This document shows, piece by piece, positions 42,112 to 54,274 of a stretch of 64,000 bases of DNA; positions within the stretch are counted from its first letter, which is position 1, and the number at the start of each line of letters is the position of its first letter. Both the position numbers and the translations under genes were made by a program. The DNA comes from Cristatella mucedo (Eukaryota; Bryozoa; Phylactolaemata; Cristatellidae): NCBI GenBank assembly GCA_009760855.2, contig WPIO01000008.1, positions 10,994,501 to 11,058,500 of the forward strand, written 5' to 3'. The notes beneath the pieces were generated by a model. The model did not search any database. It was not told the DNA's origin and was given only the letters and a program-made list of their open reading frames with translations.

Positions 42112-44235
42112 CAAGACTAATAATAATTCATTTGTTATAGCGCCCTCAGACAACTCAATATCTTCCCTGGCACTTTACATTTGCTGCAAATGAAGCATGA
42201 TCAAAATGTTTGGTGGTAGCATGCTCAATGACTACAGGCATAACATGATTAGGGGTGACATGCACAGTGTCAGCATGCAAATATGGTTCATGGCAGCATG
42301 CAGTGTGTCAGCAAGCATAAGCACATAGAGGACGAATCACACGGACTAACTAAATGCTGTTATAAATAGATGCGTTTTTAGTTTTTTTTTGTGTGGTAAA
42401 GTCAGGGAATGACGTGAAGCCAATTGGAAGTGAGCTCCATGCTTTGAAAGCATACGAACTAAATGCACGGTCTCCAAAGGATTTGAGGTTCGTAAGAGGT
42501 ATAAGTAAACGATTAGAATCCTAAAAGTGTGAGCTCCGATCCTTAGCATGGTGGGTAGTAGATCTGTTAGGTAGGCTGGAGCCAAAGATTGAAGAGACCT
42601 AAAAGTGAGCAACAGAACCTTGAAGTCGATGCATTGATTGATTGGGAGCCAGTGCGTGTGAGCTAGAAGGGGTGTGATAGGCAATTGCGATGGTCACGTA
42701 AGACAAGCCTGGCTGCAGAGTTTAGCACCAGCTGTAAGTACCTGATTGCACATGTCGGTAAATCAGCCAGTCGAGGCTGTATATCACAAATGCATGATCC
42801 TATTTAGATGTGGTACCCCTCTCTAAACAAGCCTGATTTTTAGCAATGCTGTGTAGCTGAAAGTAAGCCGACTTGACTGTGGAACTGATGTGGTCGTCCA
42901 ATGAAAGGTCATAAACGGGAACCAAGCACAGAGGCCTAAGGTACCCCATACTTCAGTGGTTCCTCAGATGATCTATGCCCATTCATATCAATACTAGTGC
43001 TACAGTAGGACCTGAAGCATTGCAGTGCAGTACCACTGATGCCCAGGCGAGATGAGAGGCGCTCAAGAAGGAATGGATGATAAATAGTATCAAAAGCTGC
43101 CGAAAGATCGAGCAAACAGGCAGGGATACTCAACCTAAGTCTGCACTCCTAAGTAGGTCGTTATACACCAGTAGCAATGCAGACTCTATGGAGTGATTAG
43201 CTCTAAAACCAGACTGGAGCGTATTACCATGGTTTTTAGTTTCAATATATATTAAGTCAGCTGGTCTGCCACTACTCGTTCATGTATCTTTGATAGGAGC
43301 GGTAGAATGGAGACTGGGAGGAAGTTGCTCAAGTTTTCTCGGTCTAGTCTTGTTTGTGTGAATAGTGGCCTACTATAGCCTTTTTGAAAGGTGCTGGAAC
43401 TTGACCTGGGGCTAATAACACTTATGATGTCAGTTATGCAGGACAGCAGCAGATCTATCCACCGTAGAAGCAGGACAGTTGTAATAGGGTCAAGAGGACT
43501 ACTTTTCTTTGATTGGGATGTGAATTTTAGGACAAGGTCACTACTGACTTTCCTTGTATGTAGATATTCAGGTGCTGAATGGTATTGATGGACAGGATTT
43601 CAGGAGGATGCTGCCACTCTAGGGGTGGAATCCCTGATCTTGGATTTCAGGAGGGTGCTGCCACTCTAATGGTGGACTCCCTGATCCTGTCTATCGATAT
43701 TCTTGACAAAGACACGATCAGACAGATCGTCACAAGGATCACTAGGTAAGGAGCTAAGCTGTTAAGGAGATGGTTGATCGTAGACATCAGGATTATTTTA
43801 TTGTGCATCTCTGATGCAACAATGTTTTTAATATAAGCTAGACTTAGCCTTTGCTGGGATCGATTGGTACTATCTACAGTAGATCTCGCATGCCCGTCGA
43901 TGGGCAGTCAGTCCTGATCTTTTGTATGCTTTGACTACAGTTGATATAAATACATAGGTGGAGCCAATCTTGATGGTAGAGCCTTTCAGTTATTGACTGA
44001 CGCCAGGTTTCCCCTAATTTAAATTGGTCTTGTCGCTCGTCATTCAATTTGAGCTAGTTAGCTATCATCTACGTTCGAAAGCTCATCCCGGTAACGTTTC
44101 GTCTGCATAGAATGGGAAGCTTTGATTGCGATCGCATCGATGAGAGGGCTAGTGTGGACCTAGAGCAGTTCCTAAGACACTCTTCATGCAAAAAGCCCGC
44201 CGTACGCTTGAAGAGCCATAAAAATCTCTCTGAAT
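42112..44235 (-). mobile_element. Longest LINE-A copy, reaching into the RT domain (reverse)
   Basis: From the (AAT)n tail and hairpin (42137-42178) it reads upstream through THWLPINQCIDFKVLLL, a gap, NGHRSSEEPLKYGVP, LLDLSAAFDTIYHPFLLERL (motif A with a catalytic Asp), LQSGFRANHS, and SILPLLSKIHERVVADQL. Sequence between KYGVP and the HISST block, which should hold YADD, is deleted. Farther upstream the frames decay. A 46-bp tandem duplication lies at 43596-43688. Confidence 0.85.
43596..43688. repeat. 46-bp tandem duplication
   Basis: The unit beginning GGATTTCAGGAGG occurs twice with about five differences, inside the LINE-A copy. Confidence 0.85.
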
Positions 44236-44249
44236 TCGTCTAGTAAGAT

Positions 44250-45450
44250 AAGGAAAATTTGTAAGTGTAGAATGTGATGTGAGTCGGGAATGAGTTAGTG
44301 TTTTGGGAGCACACGAAGTGAAGGCACGGTGCTTTAGGATCTGGGGTTCGGTGGAGGCATAACTGAGCGACTTGAGTTGGAAGTGGGTGAGGTACGATGT
44401 GAAGCCTGACTAAAAATAATTTCGGATTGGTCGGCCAGAACAAGAGAACGAAGGGACATGAAAATCAGTGACAAAACCTAAATCTTGATATGCAGCCAGT
44501 GTAAATCGGTTAGAAGTAGTGTAATGTAGCAGATGCGATTTTCGTGACAGACAAGCCTAGCTACTGAGTTTGTCACCAACTGCAATCGCCTTCTCCTTGT
44601 ACAAGCAGCAAGACCTGCGAGTAGTGATTTAAAAAGTATCGACGGGTATATTGCAAATTCGCGAATTAGCTTGGCTGTGGTATCCTTATCAAAGCAGGCT
44701 CGAGTGTTGTGTAATGTTACCTAGCTGAAAGTAGGCAGGCCTGACTGGGGAACTGATGTGGTCGCTTAGTAAAATGTCATTTTGAAAGTCAACTCAAGAG
44801 AAGCTACAAAAGGCGTTAGGCTTTTTTTTATTTCCGAGTAACGCTTGGTTTTTCCACTTCGAGTAAGTTAGTTTATGGCCGTTCAATTTGAGAAACTTTG
44901 CTTTCGTTCACCTACCAGTGTCACAATGCGTACTGCAAGTGAATTGGGTCAGTTCGACTAACCGGAAGGTAGGAAGAATGGCAAAGCACAGGTACAGATT
45001 TGTGTCGTCTACGCAAAAAAGAAAAGCCTGGGTCGTGCTTGGCGGTAACTTCGGCAAGAGGGAGAACATAAATTGCGAAAAGGAGTGAAGCAAGCAGGGT
45101 TTCCCTGGGTTACCTACCCACACTTTAAATGCTTTCTGAATGACTGTTGCGTGCTAATCTCAACGCACTCAAATCTTCCACTGAGCTTGGACCTCAATCG
45201 TTACTGTGCAGTGACACTGATGCCTGGGCGAAGTTGATTAGCTGTAAAATAAAACCTGACTGGAACTTAATCGCTAAGATTCACATTTTGGTATACGAGT
45301 TTAGCTGATTTGCCATCACTTGTTCCAGTGCCTTTTATAATAATTACAATAGGGAGACTGGGTGGAGATTGCATACATTATTCATGAAAATACGACCTGA
45401 ACCATTGCAGTGCAAAACCAGCGATACCCTGTCGAGAAGATTGGCGCTCT
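44250..45450 (-). mobile_element. Another LINE-A copy (reverse)
   Basis: Decayed ORF end at 44260-44720, then farther 5' the stretch at about 45040-44940 encoding AFLFCVDDTNLYLCF, a degenerate YADD motif. It is tandem and in the same direction as the two copies before it. There is no ATT tail next to it, so its 3' end was probably lost when its neighbour inserted. Confidence 0.72.
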
Positions 45451-45454
45451 AAAA

Positions 45455-45605
45455 AATTAAATATTAGCTGGTTTAAAAGCCTCATTTACACAGTGGCAGA
45501 AGCGTCTAACGGCGACCAATGCAGCTTGCAGCGAGAAATAAAAGATTGCCTTCTGCAGAGCTCGACCCCCACCTGGGCTGTGAATTGAGAATACCTTATA
45601 CCAGG
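45455..45605 (-). mobile_element. SINE (reverse)
   Basis: AGCTGGTTTAAAAGCCTCATT, AATAAAAGATTGCC and GAGCTCGACCCCCACCTGGG follow the reversed order end, body, head. The box B is degraded. Confidence 0.75.
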
Positions 45606-46054
45606 GCTAATACTCAATGAGTAGAATGAACAAGATGATCAATTTTATCGAACGCTGCCAAAATATCCCACAGAACTAGTAGAGAAACTCGACGTTGAAA
45701 ACTTCCTGAGGTATTTAGTCGCGATGCTTCGAAAGTCTTGTGCACCAGGGATTTGTGGTGCTCTCTTAATCTATTGCATTGTTTTATAAGCTTGTAGCTG
45801 TCACCAAGTTGACCAAACGTTCACATCGCGGGAATGCTTTAGAGTGTTGATACCGGAAAGCCGCAATTACTTAGCAAAAGGTGAACGCTGATGGATGTGA
45901 TTGATTGCCCAAATACGTTACAGCTCAACCAGGAATTCGACTGCGTATTATCTTATAGTGTTTCGAGCATTTTAGTCTCGCTGAATTGCATACAATTGTG
46001 CATTCGGCCCTCTCTTGCAAGTGGACTGCAGGGGTTTGGGCCACCAAAAGTATA

Positions 46055-46170
46055 GGCAAGCTGAGTTAACAGACTCCTGTATATGGCTGCAGAAGAACGT
46101 CTTTCAGTGGGCAATGCAGAATTGCCCGGTGCAGGACTTGAACCCGCGTCTCTAGCGGTGAAGTGAGTCC
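46055..46170 (-). mobile_element. SINE (reverse), partial
   Basis: GCTGAGTTAACAGACTCCTG, GTGGGCAATGCAGAATTGCC and AGGACTTGAACCCGCG (degraded inverted box B) match the family. Confidence 0.7.
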
Positions 46171-47735
46171 ATTCGCATGGGACGGCGCATGCAATGTGAC
46201 TCAAAACTGAGCGGGTGCACTCGAAATGCCGCGTACTGTAATGTGCAAACGAAATTGATTCCTCTCGAAGCCAGTTGATTGAAGGTGTGTGACTTGCGGT
46301 GGATTCCTGCAATTCGTCCCGCCCACCCCTCCCGGCCACGGATCGCTGCTGCTAACACTCGCCAGCGCCAGCCCGGCTACAGGCAGTTCATAGCTGAGCT
46401 GCGAGCTCTTTTAGGCAGCTGAAGAGAGTGAACCACCGAGCTTCTCTAGTTTCTTGGCACTCTCAGCATAACAAGCTATGCATGCGAACCCTTAAGGCCT
46501 GGGACGGGCACGAAGGGCAATGTGAGTCCAACCGGCTGCTTCCGGTCTCATCCAGCATCGAATGGACGCCCAAGACGCGCCCGGCGCCCGAGCTGGCTCG
46601 GAACGTCGGCGGAGCGCGTCGTTCGAGAGCCGGAGCAAGCACGCTCGCCGCAACCTCGTAGCAGTGCTTGGCGCCCGCACTACAGCCGACAGAAGCTGTG
46701 TTCGCTGAGCAGGTACCCGTACGGCAGCTGTGCTAGCTAGTGCACAACCTACGGGCGGCCGCCGTAGATGGCCGCCGACTGTTGCTCTCAAATCTTAAAT
46801 TGAATTAAATCTCGCCATTGCTGTACCGCGTCTCAGAGACTCGAGCCATCGCTCCAGCCGTCGTTCTGCTTCGGCGGACCGATCAGCAGTCGGTCCGAGT
46901 TTAAGATTTTGAATTAAGATAATTAAGGTTTTCGAGGTGCCTGAGCAGCCAGTGTGTCGTCTCTGAGCTATATCCGCCAACACGAAGCTTTTCTAGACGC
47001 ACTAAGTCGGAAAAAACCAAATTTTACGTCGGTGCGCTCAAATTCGCTGCCACTGCGGGGTAGCATTCGTCATTTTTCGTCTCGGGTTCGGAAAAGCTTG
47101 TCACTGCGGTTGAATTCTCAAACAGTTAGCAGGCTTTAATGGCAGTACGCACAGAGGGTCAAGAACATCTCTGAATCCCGAACACAAAGTTCTTTAAACC
47201 CTCAAAAAACGCAATTGCAACTCCATGTTGTTTTACCTGTTTGTAACAACAATTAGTTTGTCTTAAAAAGTTGTCGAAAGCAACTAGCTTCGTGCTGATG
47301 GCGCATGCCCTCTCTTTCGGCAGGCTATAGACATTCAAAACCCTGTTCATAGAGCCCGAGGCGGCTAGCCAAAAGAAAATTTTGGCCTCTCGCTTCCAAC
47401 TCTGAACGTGCGCCTCAAGGTGGTGCCGTGTCGGCATTGTTTCCAGCCAAATCAAAAGGATAAATTTTTTGCTCCCTTAAGAGACTCCTTTTTAATCTGC
47501 CAGGCTGGCAAGAATCTGGAGCCGCTATGTACCAAAATTTATTAACTTTACTTGCGTGAGTGGGGCACGCACGCGAGCGGCGAGGCGACGTAGCAGAATG
47601 ATGAATGACGAAGGCCCCAAATACGGTTTGTGAGAATGACTGCAGCTGTATTCAATGGAGCGGGAGAGAAGCGTACTTCCGGGTAGAGTCGTAGCCGTTG
47701 TTTAAGCTGCTGCAGAGCATGTAGGAATGGACAGC

Positions 47736-47737
<2 letters not shown>

Positions 47738-47820
<83 letters not shown>

Positions 47821-47900
47821 AGCGAGAGAGAGAGAAAGAGAGAAAGAGAGAAGGAGAGAGAGAGAGAGAGAGACAACAGACAGACAGACAGACAGAGTGA
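47738..47900. repeat. (GA)n microsatellite
   Basis: A long GA run with GGGA, GAAA and (CAGA)n variants towards the right side. Confidence 0.97.
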
Positions 47901-48419
47901 GAGAGAGAGGGGGGAGAGGATAGCATCTGTTAAGGTCAGCGAACTGGCGGTAAGTGAGTCATGCTGCTGCGATGCGGTCACGTATACCGCTCGACCATTC
48001 ACAGCCCCTTGCTGCGGCGTGTCGGTGCTCGCGTGCACATCGCGACCATTGGGCGCACGGCCCGGCTAAGGGTGAAACAACATAGCAGCGATCAACCAAG
48101 AAGGTAGTTCGACCGCGGCCATTCGAGTACGCCATTCTGATGCCGCTGCAACGAATCGCTGACCGGCAAATCTAATCACTAAAACTGACTGTCCCAATCA
48201 GGCTCTTTATTTCCGCCGAGAAAGCCGATCTCCATGGCGTTTCCACCTGCAGTTACATAACTCGCCGATCAAATGCTTCCTCATTACCACTTCATAAACC
48301 AGCCCGAAATTCAACGTTCAATTTCAACATTCTACATCTACAAATTAATGAAGTTTTCTCTCGATGTCATTTACCTGTGACTCATCGTAGCTGTACTATC
48401 GTAGTAGTACTGTAAGCAT

Positions 48420-48535
48420 ATAATAATAAGAATGCACTTGATAAAGCGCCCTCAGAGAACTCAATCTCTCTCTAGGCGCTTTGCATTTGCTGCAAAGGGA
48501 AATGTAATTGAATGGTGAGTAATATCATGCTTGAT
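48420..48535 (-). mobile_element. LINE-A tail only (reverse)
   Basis: Well preserved: (AAT)n, GCACTTGATAAAGCGCC, reversed hairpin and TTTGCTGCAAAGGGAAAT. It stops near AAACA with no ORF part. Confidence 0.88.
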
Positions 48536-49167
48536 AAACAAAATATCGCAACGGACAAAACGCAAGCTATTCGTCTGCAAATTGTGTTTACTGACTCCCG
48601 GGTGGACGTTTCATCTGCTCTCTGTGTTTACTGATTCCGGATGGGCTTACTCACATTCAAAAGAATGTACGTTGATACCAAAGCCCGGTAGGCCGGCGCT
48701 GAATTCACAGCTGCTACAAACGCGTTGTGTTTCGTCTTTCCGGGCCGAGAAGCGGTCCATCTAGCGAAGCCAGGCGTGAGCCTCCTTAAGCTGCGTTTAG
48801 ACGGCGTTTAGTCTGTTTGCTTCTGTTCTCCTTCGGTCATTTTCCTGTAGGAAGTTTACGCCGTCAGCCTTCCTTAAAGTCTTGCTTCCAAAGTGCTCCG
48901 CTCCCCACCCGAATGACTGCGGGAAAATTGCTTATGTTAGGGATGCAGGAAATGATCCTCGGCAATACAATTCTGGCTCCAGCCTATCCACCGTAGATAG
49001 TCGCGAATCATGTTGGGCGTAGTACGGCCAGCTGTTCCGATTAACGTCTCTTGGCTGGTCCTCAAACCATCGTCATATTCCGTGGGGACCGCGCTTTATT
49101 TAGTGTTTCTTAAAAGCCCGGTACTCATTCCCGCCTGACGCCATGCCATCCTAGACTTGATGACGTT

Positions 49168-49275
49168 ACAAAAATACATACATACATGCATAAATACACA
49201 CATGCATACATACATACATACATACATATATACATACATGTATGTATACATATATAAATTCACAAATATATATAC

Positions 49276-49321
<46 letters not shown>

Positions 49322-49332
49322 GTATGTATTTG
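49168..49332. repeat. (CATA)n/(TA)n compound microsatellite
   Basis: ACAT/ATAC units change into a pure TA run and then GTAT units, giving a self-complementary tract. Confidence 0.95.
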
Positions 49333-49499
49333 TATGGCATGCCAGTTATAAAAGTTCTGTCGGACCGTAGGTTCGCAGCTTTCAAAGGAGTGTGTTGATA
49401 AACCAGGCATCTGCAGCTACTGCAAGTATCTTTATGAAATATATTCCCAGTGTTTCAAATATTATTACATGTAATACCAAAATTGCAATGCAGATATTA

Positions 49500-49993
49500 G
49501 GGGGTACCAAGCTGAACTGCTGCACCAGTTTCAGCCTCTTCCTGCCCTCAGGTGCTGTGTGGACAATAAATTAGCTGTCCCATTCCTCTGCTTCAAGACC
49601 GTTGGCGACAGAAGCTTTAGCTCTGCAGGTCCTAGACTGTGGAACTCGCTTCCACAATTCTTACGCAACGACAACTACTCTCCTACTGCCGACTATGGCA
49701 CATCCTTTTCAGCGGTCCTGAGCTGCTACTTCTATGCTACTCACTACCTCAACTGCTCTCCTGACTCTGCTATGCTTCCCACTTTCTCTTTGTTGCGTGA
49801 GACGAAGTCTGTTGGCTACCGAATGCATACCGAAAGCCGCACAGGCTGTGAGTGCGCTATACAAAACTCTCCTGCGTAACACCCACATGGTCTTTATGAC
49901 TGTGTGGAGTTACAGACGGAGATACATATAGCTCAGTGGTAGAGCATTTGACTGCAGGTCAAGAGGTCCTGTGTTCAAATCCCAGTGTCCCCT
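49500..49993 (+). tRNA. tRNA-Cys (GCA) gene interrupted by a LINE-B fragment
   Basis: The body at 49929-49993 matches animal tRNA-Cys: TAGCTCAGTGGTAGAGC (D arm), a TTTGA/TCAAG anticodon stem with GCA at 49954-49956, a T loop with TTCAAAT, and 3' acceptor strand TGTCCCC (49986-49992). The expected 5' acceptor strand GGGGGTA is not next to it but lies at 49500-49506, immediately before the start of a LINE-B 3' fragment that ends against the tRNA body. GGGGGTA pairs fully with TGTCCCC if G-U pairs are allowed. The LINE end GGAGATA (49918-49924) could also pair at 6 of 7 positions, but then the linker to the D arm is four bases too long. The T stem has one mismatch. Probably a broken gene. Confidence 0.7.
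49504..49927 (+). mobile_element. LINE-B 3' fragment inserted in tRNA-Cys
   Basis: This copy matches, in opposite orientation, 25905-26330. Both encode the same C-terminal run (CVDNKLAV, then SFSSAGPRLWNSLP in this copy) and share a long 3' untranslated part with only scattered differences. Both end at GGAGATACAT. Similarity on the 5' side starts at GTACC, which overlaps the GTA of the tRNA acceptor strand (microhomology junction). The piece is about 420 bp and is 5'-truncated, as expected for target-primed reverse transcription. Confidence 0.75.
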
Positions 49994-50179
49994 TCTTTTG
50001 CTGAAAGCAAGCTGCGTTATCCGAAAAAGACAGGTTCAGTAGAAGCAATGATATATTATCAACCTTGAGAGCTTTTTGGACAAGCCAGCATTATAACTAT
50101 GTTCCCTGATCACCAAGCAGGAGACAGGACGGCCAATCGCCTTTACATTTTACAAAAACAAGATCGAAATAAATTCCTA

Positions 50180-50545
50180 GAGCTTATGGTCCCAAAGCCT
50201 AGAACTCACTTCCAACTTCTTCCACGACATTCCCTGACTTAACCACATTGAAAAAGAAATAAAAACGCACCTATTCACGACAGCATTTAGCGGGTCCTTG
50301 TGATTCGCCTTTTATTTACTTATGCGTGCTGACACTGTTGCATGCTGCTACTAACCACATTTACACGATGACCTTGTGTATGTCACCCCTTACCGTGCTA
50401 TTCATGTTGTTTATCTAGCATGATACCACTCACCATTCGATCGTGTTTCCTTTGAAGCAAATGTAAAGCGCCTAGAAATAGATTGAGTTCTCTGAGGGTG
50501 CTTTATCAAGGGTATTACTATAATTATTATTATTAAGGAATGACT
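50180..50545 (+). mobile_element. LINE-A 3' end
   Basis: Starts in the AWNSLP block (TCCCAAAGCCTAGAACTCA), continues through KTHLF-like sequence and the 3' UTR, with the hairpin at about 50463-50505 and an ATTATTATT tail. It lies 190 bp after the interrupted tRNA-Cys. Confidence 0.85.
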
Positions 50546-50586
50546 GGTTTTTTTATTTGCAAAGCCTTATATATACATATATTTGT

Positions 50587-50587
<1 letters not shown>

Positions 50588-50620
<33 letters not shown>

Positions 50621-50810
50621 ATATGTACACACACACACACATATATGTATATACGTATACATAAACAACCTGAACTGGGAGTCGCGGGTACTACCTGCGA
50701 CCACGGCAGGGCAGGACTCCACCGATTAATGTACATGCACACATATTCACATTTTAATAAACCAGTTTGTTTATATATATAAAACTATATATATACATAT
50801 ATATATATAT

Positions 50811-50861
<51 letters not shown>

Positions 50862-50870
50862 GTTATCGAG
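50588..50870. repeat. (TA)n and (CA)n runs around an inverted repeat
   Basis: TA runs at about 50588-50620 and 50775-50865, with CA runs beside each. They lie within or next to the arms of the inverted repeat at 50686-50941. Confidence 0.9.
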
Positions 50871-50941
50871 AATTTTTTTTAACTAGTATATATACATTAG
50901 CCGGTGGTGCCCTATCCAGCCGGGGTCGAGCGTGCTACCCG
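50686..50941. repeat. Imperfect inverted repeat, about 50-bp arms
   Basis: 50686-50735, which ends in CCACCGATTAATGTACAT, matches the reverse complement of 50886-50941 (ending CCACCGGCTAATGTATAT) at roughly three positions in four. The loop is the TA/CA microsatellite. A further echo of the segment with 'taaaccagt' (50757-50770) occurs at 51238-51252. Perhaps ends of an undescribed element. Confidence 0.55.
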
Positions 50942-51299
50942 GGCCTACCGGTTTAGGAACAGGAACCACACGGCTTCCGAGCCGGTAATGGCGTCGGAGA
51001 TGCAGTTCCACTTTAAAGCCATCCTCTTCGTGCGTGGGATGCCGAGTCGGCCAGGCAAGCTTCATTGCTTGGCCACCAGCTGCCGAGAGCCCTTACCACA
51101 AAGAGTCTCACCACTGCCGACCGGTAGCCAGCGGTCAGGAAAGACAGGCAATTGATGTATATTTATTGGTCTTGTTCCGGGCCGCCATAATCAGAGTATC
51201 CTCCCTGCTGTCGAACGGCACCTTCACATCCACATTTAGTAAACCAGTGCCGTTGTCAATGACCGGGTCCGGCTTGAGAGAGGGCATTGCATCTCATAG

Positions 51300-51336
51300 C
51301 CTATAGATATATACATATACATAAACATATACATAT

Positions 51337-51398
<62 letters not shown>

Positions 51399-51412
51399 AT
51401 ATATATATATGT
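51300..51412. repeat. (TA)n-rich microsatellite
   Basis: ATACAT units then a pure AT run and GTGTGTATAT. Confidence 0.95.
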
Positions 51413-53980
51413 ACAAATTACAAATTCACCTGTTGTTTCATTGTCTGATTTTTGCATGACGAGCTCGTCGATTCTCATACGTAATGACTCGCCGGGTACG
51501 GTTGGATGATTGCACCAGCCGAGTCGTCCGCTTTCCTTTTCGAAGCAATGAAGAAGGCGTGCTCTTAATGATGCCCACGATTGGTTGTTCGTTCAGCGTT
51601 GCTTGAGCCTTGGTCAAGTAGTAGAAACACATTTAGCTTACGAGTCTTTGCTAAATCTTTCTTGAGCGCGTTTACATGGCGAGTGTTGCTTCCTTCCTGT
51701 TTCTGTCGTATTTTGAGTCTTAGATACATACGTGACCAAGACTAGGGGACGGCGTTCCAGTCTTGGGAAAGACTTAACCGATCCAACTTCGTGGCCTAGA
51801 CTCGGGCGAGACTGAGCAGACGGCCGTTCGCGGACGCCGTCGTCGAGGCGTGCATCTTGAAAAGGCTCTAAAACTTCTCTCTATGCCTGGCAGCCTCTGC
51901 CTGGAGGCCTGATAGCATTTCGAAAAGGACCCCGAGATTCCACAGAGAGTGAATAGGTAATTTCTGCCAAAGTGTTGATTGAACGGCTGTAATACTTCTT
52001 GGGACAGGCCAGTCTCTCCCTCGTCATACGTGCCCTAAAGAGTCGCGTCTGGATCTTTATCTAAGGTCAAGAATTGCGAAACACGGGTCACGCTTTCAAG
52101 GAACACCGCAGGAAGTTTATCTGTGCCAACTGCAGACCGGTAGTTATAACCGCTAGAGGCTCTTATGTTGATAAATTGGTAAGGCTTTTGAATCAGCGTA
52201 ATTGTAATTCATAAAGATTTGACATCTCAACTTCATTTTGACTTCGTCGCCTGATCTTTACTTAGGCAATGGCGAATCTGGCTGTGAAAATTGTGGACGC
52301 GTCGAGATTGAGAATAGGCGAGTGTCATATTGCTACGGGATGGCAGTTTAAACAGTTTCAATACGCTTGAAGGTCAGAATAATTTGCGCTACGTAGCTTG
52401 ATAGTACTTTATGAGGTTTTACTCAGTTAACTGCGATCTTAGCATTCTTTACCCTAATATCTTGTTGTGCTATCACCTGCTGGCGTAAGCATATTATTGT
52501 ATGCTTTTGCCTTCGTATTAAGGATGTTCACTTGCCACGAGTTGTAATGGTGTAGGTATTAGTACTTAATGAAGCTATATAAACGATACAACATAATTAT
52601 CAAAGTTCATAATCGTGAGGCAGTGCACAGTTAAGCTTGGCAATTTTCTTTGCCGTTTGAGATGAAGCTGTTGGTTACCGTACGCGCACCGATCTGCTTA
52701 GGCTCTGAGTTCACAACAGAAATTTCTCCTATTTATCACTCACATAGTCCCTGTGGCTTTGTGGCACTGTTAGCGGAGATCATACACACATCGAAGAAAG
52801 ATTAACTATTTATGAAGGTAACCTTAGGAGGACGTTCTTTAGCGCATCGGCCTCCACTTTCGCAGCTCACTTAGTTCAGTTATGCAGAAGTTTGTTTTAA
52901 AATAAATTTTTGATTTTCCTGATGCAATGTAGACTTAAACTAGATGCGACTGGTGGTCTAGGAGGCTGTTTAGTCAGCTAAAATGTTTTCTTTCGTGCTT
53001 TTAAAAACCACTTTTAGCAGCGTACCCATTAACTTTCTTTATTCTCTTGCAGTGGGTGTGTGGCTGCTCGAGCTAGCGTAAGTGAAGCTGTAGCGCTGTA
53101 CTTTTTCATTTATTTCATTTTTTTCAAACTGGTGTGCATCTTCAGATAAATGAACTCTGAAATAGCGCTGGGATCCGATGTCTGCGCACCGAGTTTATTG
53201 TAGTCTTTGCCCAACTTCGGTTCCGGCTACCGGGGCCGCAAACGCGAAAGTCGTCGGCGAGCACGTTCGCAAGCTTTCGTTGGGCCTGGTCATTGCATAG
53301 CAGTGCTTGCCACCGAATCCGCAGGCGTAGTGCATCTCTGGCATCACGGGTCAGGGTCAACTAGGCGGAAAACGCTTCGCGGTCGTTTGTAGGCTTAATG
53401 GTTGTCTCAACCTATTAGGCAGCTTGTCTAGCAAGGTCTCTAACCGCATCCTCGCTCCTGATTTCTCATTGCTGGGTCGAACTTGGCACGCAATAGCGAA
53501 AGTATTATATGACTAAGAGTTGAGAGCTGGTGCGCAGGATTGATCCCCGAAGTTAATCATGCAGCTACGTATAGATATCTTCGAGACACATCGGCTAACC
53601 ACCTCGGTCCTTAGTGCACAGTAAGGTCTTAGTTACGCTCTTATTAGCGCACTGTGTCTTGATATTTGACTGTCCAGAGTATGCTAAACGTCGCGAACTG
53701 GTAAAATAGTTACTCTTTTTAACCACTTTGTGTTTGTTAAATGAGTACAACTAGTCGTGCGAATGTTATGGTCAATCGCAGTTTGCTGGCTAGCGCCACA
53801 TGTTTGTAAAGATATTGAATATTATTAAAACAGTAACGGTAATCCGGGTATACTGGTAGTTATTAGTCTCATGTGACCATCTATCAAAACCTGCCAAATC
53901 TTTTGGTGTTTGTCACGAGTCCTTATGTAAAAGTGGTTGATGTCTCTGTGCTAACCTTTAAAGCTTATCGAATAGAAAAG
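51413..53980. other. Unassigned intergenic sequence
   Basis: No repeat family member or known exon recognised. The minus-strand frame at 51438-51632 contains QPIVGIIKSTPSSLLRKGKR and RRVITYENRRARHAKIRQ and looks more protein-like than its surroundings, but I cannot name it. A GC-rich patch at about 53.2-53.4 kb has overlapping frames on both strands. Confidence 0.35.
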
Positions 53981-53984
53981 AAAG

Positions 53985-54145
53985 TTAAAATGGTTTAATA
54001 GCCTCATTTATGTAGTGGCCGAAAGCCTTCACGACTATCACCACTACTTGCAGTAGTCAATAAATGATCGATCACTGCATGACTTGAACCCATGGTCTGG
54101 GTCGTTAAGAGCAGGCACATTACTCCTTTCGGACTAAGACTGGCG
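53985..54145 (-). mobile_element. SINE (reverse)
   Basis: GGTTTAATAGCCTCATTTATG, ACGACTATCACCACTACTTG and TGACTTGAACCCATGGTCTG keep the reversed SINE order with a decayed box B. Confidence 0.8.
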
Positions 54146-54274
54146 GCAGCAATGGACACGGCTCGGAGGGTTCAAACGTTTATCTATGCTCTAGTTTGGC
54201 AGCTTTTTTAAATGGACAAGTTTGTGGCTATGATTAATGATATCAATAGTTAATGTCTTGCTTTAACATAAAAA

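Larger units (their letters stand above)
46180..49130. other. Unassigned region with GC-rich part and GA microsatellite
   Basis: 46.3-46.8 kb is GC-rich, with overlapping open frames on both strands that look compositional. The open frames at 46954-47139 (+) and 47159-47455 (-) match no family I know and lack splice support. A LINE-A tail occurs at 48420-48535. Confidence 0.4.
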
